Source: Desulfosporosinus sp. OT
GTDB taxonomy: Bacteria > Bacillota > Desulfitobacteriia > Desulfitobacteriales > Desulfitobacteriaceae
Direction: 5' to 3'
Assembly (NCBI RefSeq): GCF_000224515.1
Contig: NZ_AGAF01000219.1
Coordinates: forward strand, 1 to 37,623
DNA length: 37,623 nucleotides
Under the pieces are notes generated by a model that saw nothing but the letters and a program-made list of their open reading frames with translations, was not told where the DNA came from and did not search any database. The position numbers were made by a program, and so were the translations under genes. Below are positions 25,080 to 34,799 of the stretch, piece by piece. Numbering within the stretch: position 1 is the stretch's first letter; the number at the start of each line of letters is the position of its first letter.

Positions 25080-27794
25080 CTAGCTGACTTTCTTTGTATT
25101 CAAGCTTACCATTACCTTGGTTATCTTCACCGCGCAGACCTTAAACTCCGGTATCTTGGAAATCGGGTCGCGAGCAGGGTTAGTAAGTTGATTTATAGCT
25201 ACTTCCGGATAGTGGAAGGAAGTAAAGACTAATCCCGGTGTCACTCTATCACTAACTCGAACAGCCACCTCCACACTGCCTCGACGGGATGTTACCTTTA
25301 CGATCTCTCCATCACAGACACCGCTATTTTCGGCATCTAAGCAGTTTATTTCTAGATATTCCTGCGGGTAGGCTACTTCTAACGCTCCGGTACGTTGGGT
25401 CATGGTGCCAGTATGGTAGTGGTAAAGACGACGACCAGTGCTCAGCACCAGTGGATATTCGTCATTAGGCATTTCATCGGGCGAAACGTATTCCACCGGG
25501 TGGAATTTTCCTAACCCCCTAGAAAATTTGCCTGAGTGCAGGTATTGGGTGCCAGGGTGCTCCGCGGTTGGACAGGGCCACTGGAGGCTTCCTTGCTCTA
25601 GACGAGCGTAGGAAATCCCTGCATAGGACGGAGTGACCCGCGCGATCTCCTCCATAATCTCTTCAGCCGATTGGTAGTGCATCGGGTACCCCATGGCCGT
25701 GGCCACCAAGCCAATGATTTCCCAGTCGTCCTTTGCGTCCCCTTCCGGTTCAACAGCCTTGCGCACCCGTTGAACACGACGTTCGGTATTGCTGAAGGTC
25801 CCGTTCTTTTCAGCAAAACTAACCGCAGGCAGAACCACATCAGCAATTTCTGCCGTTTCAGTCAAGAAGATATCTTGCACAACTAGAAAATCAAGCTTTT
25901 CGAGAGCGTGAATCACGTGAAGAGCGTCCGGATCAGACAGGATCGGGTTCTCGCCCATGACGTACATACACTTGAGCTGACCAGTGCCAGCTGCATCAAA
26001 CAGTTCTCCTAAAGTAAGACCTGGCTTAGCTGGAAGGTCCTGAACACCCCATTCTGTGGCGAACTTTGTTCTGTTTTCCTCAACGGTCACAGGTTGGTAA
26101 CCAGTAAATACGTTAGGCAAAGCGCCCATATCACAAGCGCCCTGGACGTTATTTTGGCCTCGCAGTGGGTTGACTCCGCTGAACTCCTTGCCGATCTGAC
26201 CGCAGAGCATAGACAGGTTGGCAATAGCCATAACGTTATGTGTACCGCAGATGTGCTGGGTAATCCCCATGGTGTATAGAATCGTCGCATTCGGAGCCAA
26301 CGCATAACCCCTGGCTACTGTTTTGATGGTATCTGCTGGTATACCAGTGATGCTCTCTACGTGCTCCGGCGTGTACTTGGCTACCATTTCCTTCAGGGCT
26401 TCAAACTCTTCCGTGCGCGTTGCCACAAATTCCTTGTTCCAGATCTCTTCAGCAATAATTACATTGGCCATGGCATTCAAGAGAGCAATGTCGGAGCCCG
26501 ATTTAATTCGCAGGTAGTGGTGAGCCAGGTCAGCCATTTCTGTCTTTCGAGGGTCTACTACTGCCAGTGTAGCCCCGTTCCGCACTGCCTTTTTTACTTG
26601 CAACCCAATAATGGGGTGAGCCTCTGTAGTATTGGTGCCGATGGCTAGGATAAAATCCGCCCCCGCAACTTCTTGGATGGTATTAGTCATGGCACCGCTG
26701 CCAAATGCTGCCGCCAGACCGGCGACTGTGGGAGCGTGTCAGAGACGGGCACAGTGGTCTATATTATTGGTACCGAACACTGCGCGAGTAAGTTTATTCA
26801 TTAAGTAGTTTTCTTCATTAGTGCAACGAGCTGAAGAAAGTACGCCAATCGCATCCGAACCAAAATTTTCCTTTACGGCACTCAATTTTTCCGCCACTAG
26901 ATTAATCGCTTCTGTCCAAGAGGCCTCCACTAACTTTCCATCTTTTCTAATGAGCGGAGTTTTAAGTCGGTCAGGATGGTGGATAAAGCCGTAGCCAAAC
27001 CGACCCTTTACACATAAGGCGCTGCCATTTACATCACCGTCTGTAGAGGTAATTCCCACAACTTTGCCGTTCTTTACATTCAAATCAAGGCTACATCCGG
27101 TACCACAATAAGGGCAGGTTGTCGTAACCTTTTCCATTTCCCAGCGCCGACCCTTGCCTTGCATCTTCTTCTCGGTCAATGCTCCCACTGGACAGACCGA
27201 AACACATGACCCGCAGAAAACACAGTCAGACTCGTTATAGGGCAGGTTAAAAGCCGGGCCCACTTGGACATCAAAGCCACGGAAGGAAAAATCTAAAACA
27301 CTTCGTCCCTGAATCTCATCACATGCTCGAATACATTTTCCACAGGCTATGCATTTATTAGGATCCTTTATGATGAAAGGATTTGCGCTATCGATAGGCA
27401 GGTCGCGCGCCTCTCCTTGATAACGTTCTCCAGTGACACCATAATCATAGGCATACTGGGCTAACGAACAATCCCCCATCTTCTGACAAGTCATACAATC
27501 TAGCGGATGATTCGCCACCAACAGCTCCAGAATTGTTTTGCGAGCTTCGCGCACTTTTGGATTCTGAGTTTGAACCACCATACCCTGCGTAACTTGAGTG
27601 ACGCAAGATGGAGGTAGATTGCGCATTCCTTCAATTTGAACGATGCATAAACGACAGGCTCCGGCGGAGGTAAGCTCCGGGTCATGGCACAAGGTGGGAA
27701 TGGGGATATCATTCATACGACAGGCCTCAAGCACTGTTGTCCCCTTCGGGACGCAAACTTCCCGCCCATCAATCGTTAAGGTAAACCATTCCAA
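25080..27794 (-). CDS. fdhA: Selenocysteine formate dehydrogenase, NuoG-like iron-sulfur N-terminus (copy 2)
   Basis: The frame continues through TGA at 26,741-26,739, giving 904 residues with Sec at 352 in HCARL-U-HAPTVAGL. The start is TTG 27,794 with GAGAGGAG. The domain order is as in copy 1: [2Fe-2S] (TLCHDPELTSAGACRLC), His-Cys3 cluster (HPLDCMTCQKMGDC), two ferredoxin clusters (CIACGKCIRAC, CVFCGSCVSVC), CPYCGTGC, then the bis-MGD catalytic domain (GQNNVQGACDMGALPN, MGENPILSDPD). The upstream repeats and own terminator make it a separate transcript. Both copies probably share the FdhD, MobA and the NuoE/F-like partners nearby. Confidence 0.95.
26711..26741 (-). promoter_or_regulatory. 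Bacterial SECIS element of fdhA2
   Basis: CGCC-GGTCT-GGCG directly after the UGA, GGUCU loop again at nucleotides 22-26. The stem differs from copy 1 by compensating changes. Confidence 0.78.
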
Positions 27795-27810
27795 AGTGAT
27801 CCACTCCTCT

Positions 27811-27843
27811 CTTTTTGGTTTAGTTTGGTTTAGTTTGGTTTAG
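27811..27843. repeat. Triple 10-bp repeat upstream of fdhA2
   Basis: TTGGTTTAG occurs three times at 10-bp spacing (27,816-27,843). On the minus strand this is CTAAACCAAACTAAACCAAA, matching the motif at 21,111-21,123. It sits only about 15-50 bp before the TTG start, so a protein bound there would block transcription or translation start. A slippage origin is possible. Confidence 0.6.
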
Positions 27844-27865
27844 ATGGATTTTTAAACTGAATATG

Positions 27866-27899
27866 AAAAATGGGCCTTCCTAAGAAGCGCCCCTTTTTC
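27866..27899. terminator. Bidirectional terminator
   Basis: GGGC-CTTC-ctaa-GAAG-c-GCCC with A/T tracts on both sides. It ends the operon of the short FDH-like subunit on the minus strand. Confidence 0.75.
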
Positions 27900-27955
27900 G
27901 TCTTAAATTGTATAACATAAGCATTTAACTTAAACTTTTATTAGTCTTATCAGTC

Positions 27956-28888
27956 TTATTTCGTTAGGGAGTTAATTTTTTCCACGATATCACCTAACCC
28001 TAAAAATTCCCCCCACGTGACCTGAACAAACTCACCCTCTTGATTGATGAAAGGCAGTTCTGTCCGATCAGAGTTGTACCTGAAGTCCGAACCAATACGT
28101 CCTTTCAAACACAGCGGTCGGCCATTCGCCGCAGATTTTGCTGTAACACCAACAACTTTACCATTCTTGGAGTTAATGTCAAATTTGCAGCCCGAATCAC
28201 AAAAAGTACAGGTGACTTCCTCAGTTGATAGCTCCCATGCTCTACCTTTGCCTATCATGTTTTTATCCATAAGGGCTCCAACAGGACAGATGGCTACACA
28301 CCTGTTGCAATAAACACAGCTTGAATCCTTCAGATCGGTGTCCATAAAGGTTGAAACCTTAGCGCTAAATCCACGATAAGCAAAGCCAATCACATTACGT
28401 TCCGTTACCGCTTCACAGGTAGCAATACATTTGCCACATAATATACACTTATTAAGATCCCTTAAAATATAAGGGTTTGCGTCATCTATGGGTAGGTGGC
28501 GCTTTTCTCCCTGATATTTTTTCCCTGTTACACCATACTCATAGGCATACTCCGCCAGAGAACAGTTTCCTAATTTTTGGCAAGTCATGCAATCTAACGG
28601 ATGATTGGCAACCAACAATTCCAAAATTGTTTTACGAGCATTTAAAACTTTCGGATTCTGCGTTTCGACCTTCATACCTGGGGTTACTTGTGTGACACAA
28701 GACGGAGGAAGATTGCGCATCCCTTCGATTTGAACAATGCACAAACGGCAGGCACCGGCAGCGGTCAACTCAGGGGCATGACATAAGGTCGGAATCGGAA
28801 TATTATTCATGCGACAGGCCTCAAGCACCGTCGTCCCCTTCGGAACGCAGACTTCGCGCCCATCAATCGTTAACGTAAGCAACTCCAA
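27956..28888 (-). CDS. Short NuoG/FDH-like iron-sulfur subunit without catalytic domain
   Basis: 310 residues from TTG 28,888. It is closely similar to the first 290 residues of both FDHs: [2Fe-2S] (TLCHAPELTAAGACRLC), His-Cys3 cluster (HPLDCMTCQKLGNC), ferredoxin clusters (CILCGKCIATC, CVYCNRCVAIC) and the fourth cluster CTFCDSGC with its distal Cys in RPLCLKGR. It stops just where the molybdopterin domain begins, with a unique tail (GDIVEKINSLTK), so it is a finished protein rather than a frayed one. 20 bp downstream of the NuoF-like gene, it probably wires NuoE/F to the catalytic FDHs, as in Hyl/Hyd-type electron-bifurcating complexes. Confidence 0.88.
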   Translation of the reverse strand: MELLTLTIDGREVCVPKGTTVLEACRMNNIPIPTLCHAPELTAAGACRLCIVQIEGMRNLPPSCVTQVTPGMKVETQNPKVLNARKTILELLVANHPLDCMTCQKLGNCSLAEYAYEYGVTGKKYQGEKRHLPIDDANPYILRDLNKCILCGKCIATCEAVTERNVIGFAYRGFSAKVSTFMDTDLKDSSCVYCNRCVAICPVGALMDKNMIGKGRAWELSTEEVTCTFCDSGCKFDINSKNGKVVGVTAKSAANGRPLCLKGRIGSDFRYNSDRTELPFINQEGEFVQVTWGEFLGLGDIVEKINSLTK

Positions 28889-28908
28889 AGTGTTTCGCTC
28901 CTCTCCGC

Positions 28909-30696
28909 TTATAACCGAATAACCGCGTCAAACTTGCATTTTTCCAAACAGGATCCACATTTAATACAAGCGCTCGCATCAATTTTATGCGGTTCTTTCT
29001 TCTCCCCAGTAATACAGCCAACCGGACAGTTTTTGGCGCAAAGCCCGCAGCCCTTACATTTCTCTTCATCGATCGAATAGGTGAGTAAGGCCGTGCAGAC
29101 ATGAGCAGGACATTTATGATCAAGAATGTGTGCTTCAAATTCATCTCTGAAGTACTTCAGCGTAGCTAATACAGGGTTCGGTGAGTTCTGACCCAATCCA
29201 CAAAGAGAAGTCTCTTTTATAACCAGAGCGAGATTTTCGAGCGTATCGAGATCCTCTAGTTTCCCCTCTCCCTTGGTAATCCGGTCGAGGATATCCCACA
29301 TCCGTTTGTTCCCTTCTCGGCAAGGGGTACACTTTCCACAAGATTCTTTTTGGGAAAAGTCTAAGAAGAAGCGAGCAATATCCACCATACAAGTGGTTTC
29401 GTCCATGACAACGAGTCCACCCGAGCCGACCATAGCTCCCGCTTTCGTTAAAGTGTCATAATCCACCTGAAGGTCAAGCATTGAATCCGGCAAACAACCA
29501 CCAGAGGGCCCCCCAATTTGTACTGCTTTAAAGGCCTTGCCGTTTTGAATTCCGCCCCCGATGTCAAAGAGGATATCCCTTAAGGTTGTGCCCATTGGGA
29601 CTTCTACTAGACCAGTATTGTTTATTTTCCCAGTCAAGGCAAAGATTTTAGTTCCTTTGCTCTTTTCTGTTCCGTATTGGGTATACCAATCAGCACCGTT
29701 TTTCAAAATGTGAGGGACACTCGACCAGGTTTCTACATTATTAATATTGGTTGGTTTTCCCCATAAACCACTTTGGGCAGGGAACGGTGGGCGAACATTG
29801 GGCATTCCACGCCGTCCTTCAATTGATGCCATAAGTGCGGTTTCTTCACCACAGACAAAAGCACCAGCCCCAGCTCGGATTCTAAGACGGAAATTAAATC
29901 CAGAATTCATAATATTGTCGCCTAGGTAACCTGCTTCTTCGGCTTGGGCAATAGCAATTTCCATATGTTTTATGGCGAGTGGATATTCCGCTCGACAATA
30001 GACATACCCTTCATCAGCGCCTATCGCATAGGCACCAATTAACATCCCCTCAATAACGGAGTGAGGGTCCCCTTCAAGAACACCCCGATCCATGAAAGCG
30101 CCGGGATCTCCCTCATCTGCATTACAGATAACATATTTCTTGTTACCTGGGGAGTTCCTACAAAAACCCCATTTAAGCCCGGTTGGAAATCCTGCACCTC
30201 CCCGACCACGCAAGCCAGCTTTTTTGACTTCCTCAACGACTTCATCCGGTGACATTTTCAGGGCATTCGCCAAGCCCTTATATCCATCGTTATCCACATA
30301 ATCCTGAATCTTTTCCGGATCAATGAAACCACAATTCTTTAAGACAAAACGAACTTGCTTCGCAAAAAAATTCGAATTGGCAAAGGTTGTCGCTGGTTTT
30401 TGGGTAAGAGGATCGATATAAAGCAATCGCTCGACAAGTTTACCTTCCATGAGGTCCTGGGCTACTATCTCGGGAATATCTTCAGACTTTACCTGCGTAT
30501 ACAATGTTTGTTGCGGTTCAATGATCAGCGTTGGTCCTTGTTCACAGAAGCCGTGGCATCCTGTCGGAACAACGCTTACGCTGTCCTGAATTCCTTGGCG
30601 TACTATTTCTTCCTGCAATACGTCAATAATTTTATGTGCACCGGATGAGGCACAGCCCGTCCCTGCACAAACGAGAATTCGTTTGTTCTCTGCCAT
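28909..30696 (-). CDS. NuoF/HydB-like NAD(P)H- and FMN-binding subunit
   Basis: 595 residues. The N-terminus is a thioredoxin-like [2Fe-2S] domain (CAGTGCASSG...PTGCHGFC). The NADH/FMN domain follows with GRGGAGFPTGLKWGFC, NADEGDPGAFMDR and GAGAFVCGEETALMAS. Then comes the cluster ESCGKCTPCREG. The C-terminal 60 residues add two [4Fe-4S] sites, CKGCGLCAKNCPVGC and CIKCGSCLEKC, which plain NuoF lacks but HydB/HylB have. This subunit is where electron bifurcation between NAD(P) and ferredoxin is thought to occur. 12 bp after the NuoE-like gene. Confidence 0.94.
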   Translation of the reverse strand: MAENKRILVCAGTGCASSGAHKIIDVLQEEIVRQGIQDSVSVVPTGCHGFCEQGPTLIIEPQQTLYTQVKSEDIPEIVAQDLMEGKLVERLLYIDPLTQKPATTFANSNFFAKQVRFVLKNCGFIDPEKIQDYVDNDGYKGLANALKMSPDEVVEEVKKAGLRGRGGAGFPTGLKWGFCRNSPGNKKYVICNADEGDPGAFMDRGVLEGDPHSVIEGMLIGAYAIGADEGYVYCRAEYPLAIKHMEIAIAQAEEAGYLGDNIMNSGFNFRLRIRAGAGAFVCGEETALMASIEGRRGMPNVRPPFPAQSGLWGKPTNINNVETWSSVPHILKNGADWYTQYGTEKSKGTKIFALTGKINNTGLVEVPMGTTLRDILFDIGGGIQNGKAFKAVQIGGPSGGCLPDSMLDLQVDYDTLTKAGAMVGSGGLVVMDETTCMVDIARFFLDFSQKESCGKCTPCREGNKRMWDILDRITKGEGKLEDLDTLENLALVIKETSLCGLGQNSPNPVLATLKYFRDEFEAHILDHKCPAHVCTALLTYSIDEEKCKGCGLCAKNCPVGCITGEKKEPHKIDASACIKCGSCLEKCKFDAVIRL

Positions 30697-30708
30697 CCCT
30701 TTATCCCC

Positions 30709-31191
30709 CTACTCGTATTTCGCCAATATTTCTGGTACACTCTCCGGTTCTAATCGTCCATAAACCTGACCATTAATGGACATAACCGGTGCAAGTCCAC
30801 AAGCCCCAATGCATGCCACGATTTCCAAGGTATAACGTTTATCCTCCGTCGTTTCCCCATCTTTAATTTTCAAACCTTTTTCAATAGTTTCTAATACTTT
30901 AGCTCCTCCGCGCACATGGCAAGCCGTTCCTAAACAGACATTAATTAAATTTCGTCCCACGGGAGTCAAGCGGAACTGGGAATAGAACGTAACCACACCA
31001 TAGATTCTTGCCAGAGGCATACGTAACCCTTTACTAATGTGTTTAAGCACATCAGCGGGCAAATATCCATAGACCTCTTGGGCCTCTTGCAAGATTGGGA
31101 TGAGAGGTCCATTTTCATCTCGATACTTGATAATGACTTCATCCAATTTAATTTGCTTTGGGTCCACTAAATTCTCACACGTGGTGCACAA
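30709..31191 (-). CDS. NuoE/HydC-like [2Fe-2S] subunit
   Basis: 160 residues from TTG 31,191 (AGGGGGG upstream). The N-terminal helical part is IIKYRDENGPLIPILQEAQE and YGYLPADVLKHISKGL. The thioredoxin fold has YGVVTFYSQFRL and the four [2Fe-2S] ligands C-x4-C (CLGTAC) and C-x3-C (CIGAC). It is the small electron-carrying partner of the NuoF-like subunit. Second gene of the likely MTHFS-NuoE-NuoF-short NuoG operon. Confidence 0.94.
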   Translation of the reverse strand: MCTTCENLVDPKQIKLDEVIIKYRDENGPLIPILQEAQEVYGYLPADVLKHISKGLRMPLARIYGVVTFYSQFRLTPVGRNLINVCLGTACHVRGGAKVLETIEKGLKIKDGETTEDKRYTLEIVACIGACGLAPVMSINGQVYGRLEPESVPEILAKYE

Positions 31192-31242
31192 AAAAAATCC
31201 CCCCCTAATGAAATTCCCTTTAAAGTTTGATACCTTAACGTC

Positions 31243-31824
31243 CTAAAATTTGTATACCTCATTTTCTGTGATCAACATTGTCATTTTGATATCATGTTTG
31301 TCAACTGGCACTTTCTCAATAACTTGACATTCGAAACCGAGAGCGACCTTAGGCGTTAAGGGATTTAACAGCGTAAAGAAGCGATCGTAAAAGCCGCCAC
31401 CGTACCCTAAACGATTCCCTTGAAGATCAAACCCCGCACCAGGCACGATAATTATATCGACTTCTGATGGTTCTACTTTTCCATTAGTAAGTTTAGGTTC
31501 GCGAATGTCCCAAGCCCCTGACTCAAGATCCTCACTTAGATCACGTACTTCAAGTGGAAGAAGTATCCCGCGGGGTGCACAACGAGGTAATACCAATTTT
31601 TTCTTACATGTTATCGTCGCCTCCGCTAAAGCTGTAGTCTCTACTTCATCACGAAAGTTAAGAAATAACATCACTGTCTGAGCCTGTTGGAACTCTGGTA
31701 AATCTTGAAATTTCTGCTGGATAATTCGACTCTTACTTTCTCTCTCTTTTTCTCCTAAAGCTGCCCGCTGAGCTAAACACGATTTGCGCACTTCTGCCTT
31801 AATGTGCCGTTTGTCTTCACTCAT
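31243..31824 (-). CDS. 5-formyltetrahydrofolate cyclo-ligase (MTHFS)
   Basis: 193 residues. ATP-binding N-terminus KAEVRKSCLAQRAAL, FLNFRDEVET, LPRCAPRGILLPLEV, and the family signature PGAGFDLQGNRLGYGGGFYD near residue 130. It turns 5-formyl-THF into 5,10-methenyl-THF using ATP, returning folate to the one-carbon pool. AAGGGG precedes the ATG by about 11 bp. The gap to the NuoE-like gene is only 51 bp with no terminator, so it may be co-transcribed with the formate-oxidation genes, linking folate and formate metabolism. Confidence 0.93.
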   Translation of the reverse strand: MSEDKRHIKAEVRKSCLAQRAALGEKERESKSRIIQQKFQDLPEFQQAQTVMLFLNFRDEVETTALAEATITCKKKLVLPRCAPRGILLPLEVRDLSEDLESGAWDIREPKLTNGKVEPSEVDIIIVPGAGFDLQGNRLGYGGGFYDRFFTLLNPLTPKVALGFECQVIEKVPVDKHDIKMTMLITENEVYKF

Positions 31825-32142
31825 TTCAGTACTACCCCTTCGGTTAGATCTCGCTCTTTATAAGAAACATTCGATCAATATAGCAAAAATCCTTCCTGTT
31901 TTTAAAATATTATGAGTATTTTCAAACAATTCCAAAATAATATAGAACAAGAATCAAGACGAATAAGCAATCAGTAGTGCACATCACATAGTGTATCTTG
32001 CCTTGCAGTTCCTGTCATGTTTATGGACATAAAAAAAGTGTTATGTGAATTAAGAAAATAGTTTGTTATTTTTGTAAATTATGAAAAAAAGGTTATCTCA
32101 AGTAGAAATATCTTAATTATTTCCATTTTTTACTACAAAGAG
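31825..32142. other. AT-rich gap next to a DnaA-box cluster
   Basis: About 300 bp without a gene, strongly AT-rich from 31,870 and with long A/T runs at 32,030-32,135. It borders the DnaA-box cluster directly, so it could act as an unwinding region. The promoter of MTHFS should lie at its left end. Confidence 0.5.
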
Positions 32143-32316
32143 TTATCCACATATCAAATCAAGCGATTGCGCCATGTGCCAAACTTATGCACATTATCCA
32201 CAGGAGCTGTGGGTAACCTTATCCAATGTGAGGGTATTTATTGAAAAACCTCAAAACCGCATCAATGACTTATCTACAGACTTATCCACATTATCCACAG
32301 CTACACCTTATCCACA
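32143..32316. promoter_or_regulatory. Cluster of eight DnaA-box-like sites
   Basis: Exact TTATCCACA at 32,143, 32,194, 32,282, 32,291 and 32,308. TTATGCACA (fits TTATNCACA) is at 32,185. One-mismatch sites are TTATCTACA at 32,270 and, on the minus strand, TTACCCACA at 32,216-32,208. Pairs at 32,185/32,194 and 32,282/32,291 abut exactly. Such clusters occur at origins and at DnaA-titrating or regulatory loci. No dnaA, dnaN or parAB gene is near. Confidence 0.85.
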
Positions 32317-32360
32317 GAGAAGATGTCCTCTTATCTGTCATAAAGTTTCCATTAGTACGA

Positions 32361-32394
32361 AAGGAAGCGAGGAAATGAAATTCCTCGCTTCCTT
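32361..32394. terminator. Terminator of the chemoreceptor gene
   Basis: AAGGAAGCGAGGAA and its exact complement form a 14-bp stem with a 6-nt loop, 8 bp past the stop of the minus-strand MCP gene. Confidence 0.85.
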
Positions 32395-32401
32395 CTTAAT
32401 A

Positions 32402-34531
32402 CTAAAGCCTGAACTTGGCTATTTCAGTTGTAAGTTCTTGGGCTATTTTAGATAACCCGTAAGAAGCCTGTTCTATTGTTTCAACGGAAGCAAGTTGTTC
32501 TTCAGACGAAGCTGAGATTTCTTGCATACCTGCCGAGGCCTCTATGGCGACTGCAGATATTTCGGTTGAATTTCTGGCCACTCCTTGGATCTGGCTGGTA
32601 ATATCGCGAAGCATTTGGGCAATACTTTGCGTTTCACCAACTACACCTTCTACGGATTGATAAATTTTATTAAAAGCTGTTTGAGTATCTTCAGCACTGT
32701 TGGTTAAGCCCTCTACGATTTGGCTGGTACTGTTCATCTTATCAACCGTGTTACGGACACTAGCATCAATATTCATAACAATATTTTCGATTTCTTTGGT
32801 AGATGCCGAAGACTTTTCGGCTAGTTTGCGAATTTCATCGGCTACAACAGCAAAACCTCGTCCATGCTCACCCGCCCTTGCGGCTTCGATTGATGCATTG
32901 AGGGCAAGAAGGTTTGTTTGTTCCGCTATCGAATTAATTGCACCAATAATATCTCTGATATGAATAGCCATTAGAGATAACTCTTGGATTGAAGCTCCAA
33001 CTTGTTGTGAAATAGAATTATTCTCTTCTATTTTTAGAATTTGCTGCCGCAAGGCCTTTTGACCTTCTATTACATAGTTTAAAGACTCACTTGCCTGTGC
33101 TGCACTAGCAGACGTAGTCCTATCTGCTCCTTCAGCAATTTCTGCCACATTTGCTATAGTTTGTTCCGATGCTTGGATTATTTTCACTTGATCATTGTTA
33201 CTAATTGCCATTTGATTGATCGTAGTTACTACCTGGGTAAGGCTTTTAGATGTTTCCTCTGATGTAACAGTCAATTGTTCTGAGTTGGAAACAAGCGAAT
33301 ATGCAGTATCCTGAATCTTCTCCATCAGTGATCGCATGGTAGCTATCATGGCATTAAAGGCTCCAGATAATTCCCCTAGTTCGTCCGTTGATTTAAACTG
33401 ACTAACTACAGATAAATCCCCTGATTGGGATTTTCTAAATAACTCTGTTAAATTTTTTATTGGTTTCGTAAGTTTTTCAGTAAATAATAGGCCAATAACT
33501 GATCCCAAAACAAGTATCAACAAGGATACTAGGTAATACGTAGTCTTTTCTGATTTTAGGACATTGTTAAATAAGGCTAGTGTGTCAGTCATTCCTGGAA
33601 AACGAAAAGCCATTACTCCGACAGTATTGTTATTAAAGTCCTGCAATGGTACGAAGTACATTACATAGGGTGTCCCCTGAAGATTTAATGTGTCTGACAT
33701 AGGCTTTTGAGATTTCGCCACCTGACTTAGAGCATTATTTATGGTGGCATACATAGGCTGCTGTTTTGCTAACTCAGATAAAACTTTGGAATCCTTGTCA
33801 AGTTTTTCATTTGAGTCGGCAAAAAAGGTATTACCCAGATCATCAGTTTGAGAATCGGTCATAACAAAATAATCATTTTTCCCATTAGAAAGGAATAAGG
33901 TACTCGCTGAATTTGAAGAGGATGCAATAGGCTTGATGAATGATTGATATGTCTGTTTTCCTACGATCACCGCGCCGATTACCTTGCCATTGTCAGATAT
34001 TGGTACAGTCACTTGCAATTTTCCTTCGTTACCTTCTACTACCTCCCATGACAGTACTGTTTTACCTGTATCTAAAGCACTATTCGTTGATTGATACTTT
34101 AACCCAGCATAGCCATCATACGCAGTATTTGTGGGGCAGGCTAAAATTGGTGTGTGCCCATCGCTTGTTCTTTCTGCTAATCTGGTAAACCAAATTAAGT
34201 CTATACCATTTTCATTTTCAGCTAGATCCGTTTGTTTTTGTAAGGAATTCTCTATTAATGCTTTATCATTGGTTTTAATACCTTGCATCACATTGGGGTC
34301 GAGAGACAGCATTGTGGCAATCGTTGTTGATGTTTTGGCGATATCATCGTTCTTACTTTGGACGGCTTTTTGCACAGAGTCTTCTCGTTGACCAATCTGT
34401 TGTTGAAGCAAATCAGATGTAAAGCTAGATACCTTATTTAACATTAGCTGAGTAAGTATGCCTCCACCTATGACTGTAAACACCATAACGCCAATTAAGA
34501 GAACGGTAAACTTTGTTTTTATTGATTTCAA
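32402..34531 (-). CDS. Methyl-accepting chemotaxis protein with dCache-type sensor
   Basis: 709 residues from TTG 34,531, chosen for GGGAGG 6 bp upstream; the ATG at 34,564 lacks a ribosome site. TM1 is near residues 7-28 ([19 protein letters not shown]). A roughly 290-residue extracellular sensor of Cache type follows ([35 protein letters not shown]). TM2 is [22 protein letters not shown] follows ([20 protein letters not shown]). The signalling tip reads [18 protein letters not shown] with [13 protein letters not shown]. It senses a small extracellular ligand and controls CheA. No che gene is nearby, so it is an orphan receptor. Confidence 0.94.
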   Translation of the reverse strand: MKSIKTKFTVLLIGVMVFTVIGGGILTQLMLNKVSSFTSDLLQQQIGQREDSVQKAVQSKNDDIAKTSTTIATMLSLDPNVMQGIKTNDKALIENSLQKQTDLAENENGIDLIWFTRLAERTSDGHTPILACPTNTAYDGYAGLKYQSTNSALDTGKTVLSWEVVEGNEGKLQVTVPISDNGKVIGAVIVGKQTYQSFIKPIASSSNSASTLFLSNGKNDYFVMTDSQTDDLGNTFFADSNEKLDKDSKVLSELAKQQPMYATINNALSQVAKSQKPMSDTLNLQGTPYVMYFVPLQDFNNNTVGVMAFRFPGMTDTLALFNNVLKSEKTTYYLVSLLILVLGSVIGLLFTEKLTKPIKNLTELFRKSQSGDLSVVSQFKSTDELGELSGAFNAMIATMRSLMEKIQDTAYSLVSNSEQLTVTSEETSKSLTQVVTTINQMAISNNDQVKIIQASEQTIANVAEIAEGADRTTSASAAQASESLNYVIEGQKALRQQILKIEENNSISQQVGASIQELSLMAIHIRDIIGAINSIAEQTNLLALNASIEAARAGEHGRGFAVVADEIRKLAEKSSASTKEIENIVMNIDASVRNTVDKMNSTSQIVEGLTNSAEDTQTAFNKIYQSVEGVVGETQSIAQMLRDITSQIQGVARNSTEISAVAIEASAGMQEISASSEEQLASVETIEQASYGLSKIAQELTTEIAKFRL

Positions 34532-34741
34532 ATTAGACCTCCCTTTACTTCTTTGTGCCTTCATCCATAAATTTCAGATCGCGAAATGTAGAATATATTT
34601 CGCCATAATTCCTCAGTTTCCTTTAAAAATACTGGAAATATTCTAAAAATATTATTAATATGCAAATTTGACTTATCTTGTTTCAAAACGCGTCATACAT
34701 ATAACATTTAAGACATACTTCTTCCCCGAACTTAGAAAAGC

Positions 34742-34790
34742 GTCAACTCCGTATACCGGTGACTCGTTCTGCCGGTTTACGAGTTATGAC
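34742..34790 (-). promoter_or_regulatory. Long interrupted hairpin in the MCP leader
   Basis: Minus strand: an outer stem GTC-AACTC/GAGTT-GAC encloses CGTA-a-ACCGG/CCGGT-a-TACG with a 12-nt loop. It lies about 210 bp before the MCP start. It matches no c-di-GMP aptamer that I can recognise. Confidence 0.45.
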
Positions 34791-34799
34791 AGCAATTAC

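Noticed and set aside
25080-26690. Separate molybdopterin oxidoreductase gene starting at 26,690
   Set aside because: Same reason: continuous frame with a Sec TGA at 26,741-26,739.
27811-27843. CRISPR-like repeats
   Set aside because: 10-bp units without spacers, three copies only, no cas genes; better read as operator or slippage repeat.
32143-32316. The chromosomal origin oriC itself
   Set aside because: Not excluded, but no dnaA, dnaN, rpmH or parAB gene is within view; reported as a DnaA-box cluster only.
34742-34790. c-di-GMP riboswitch before the chemoreceptor
   Set aside because: The conserved aptamer core bases are not visible; only a hairpin can be supported.
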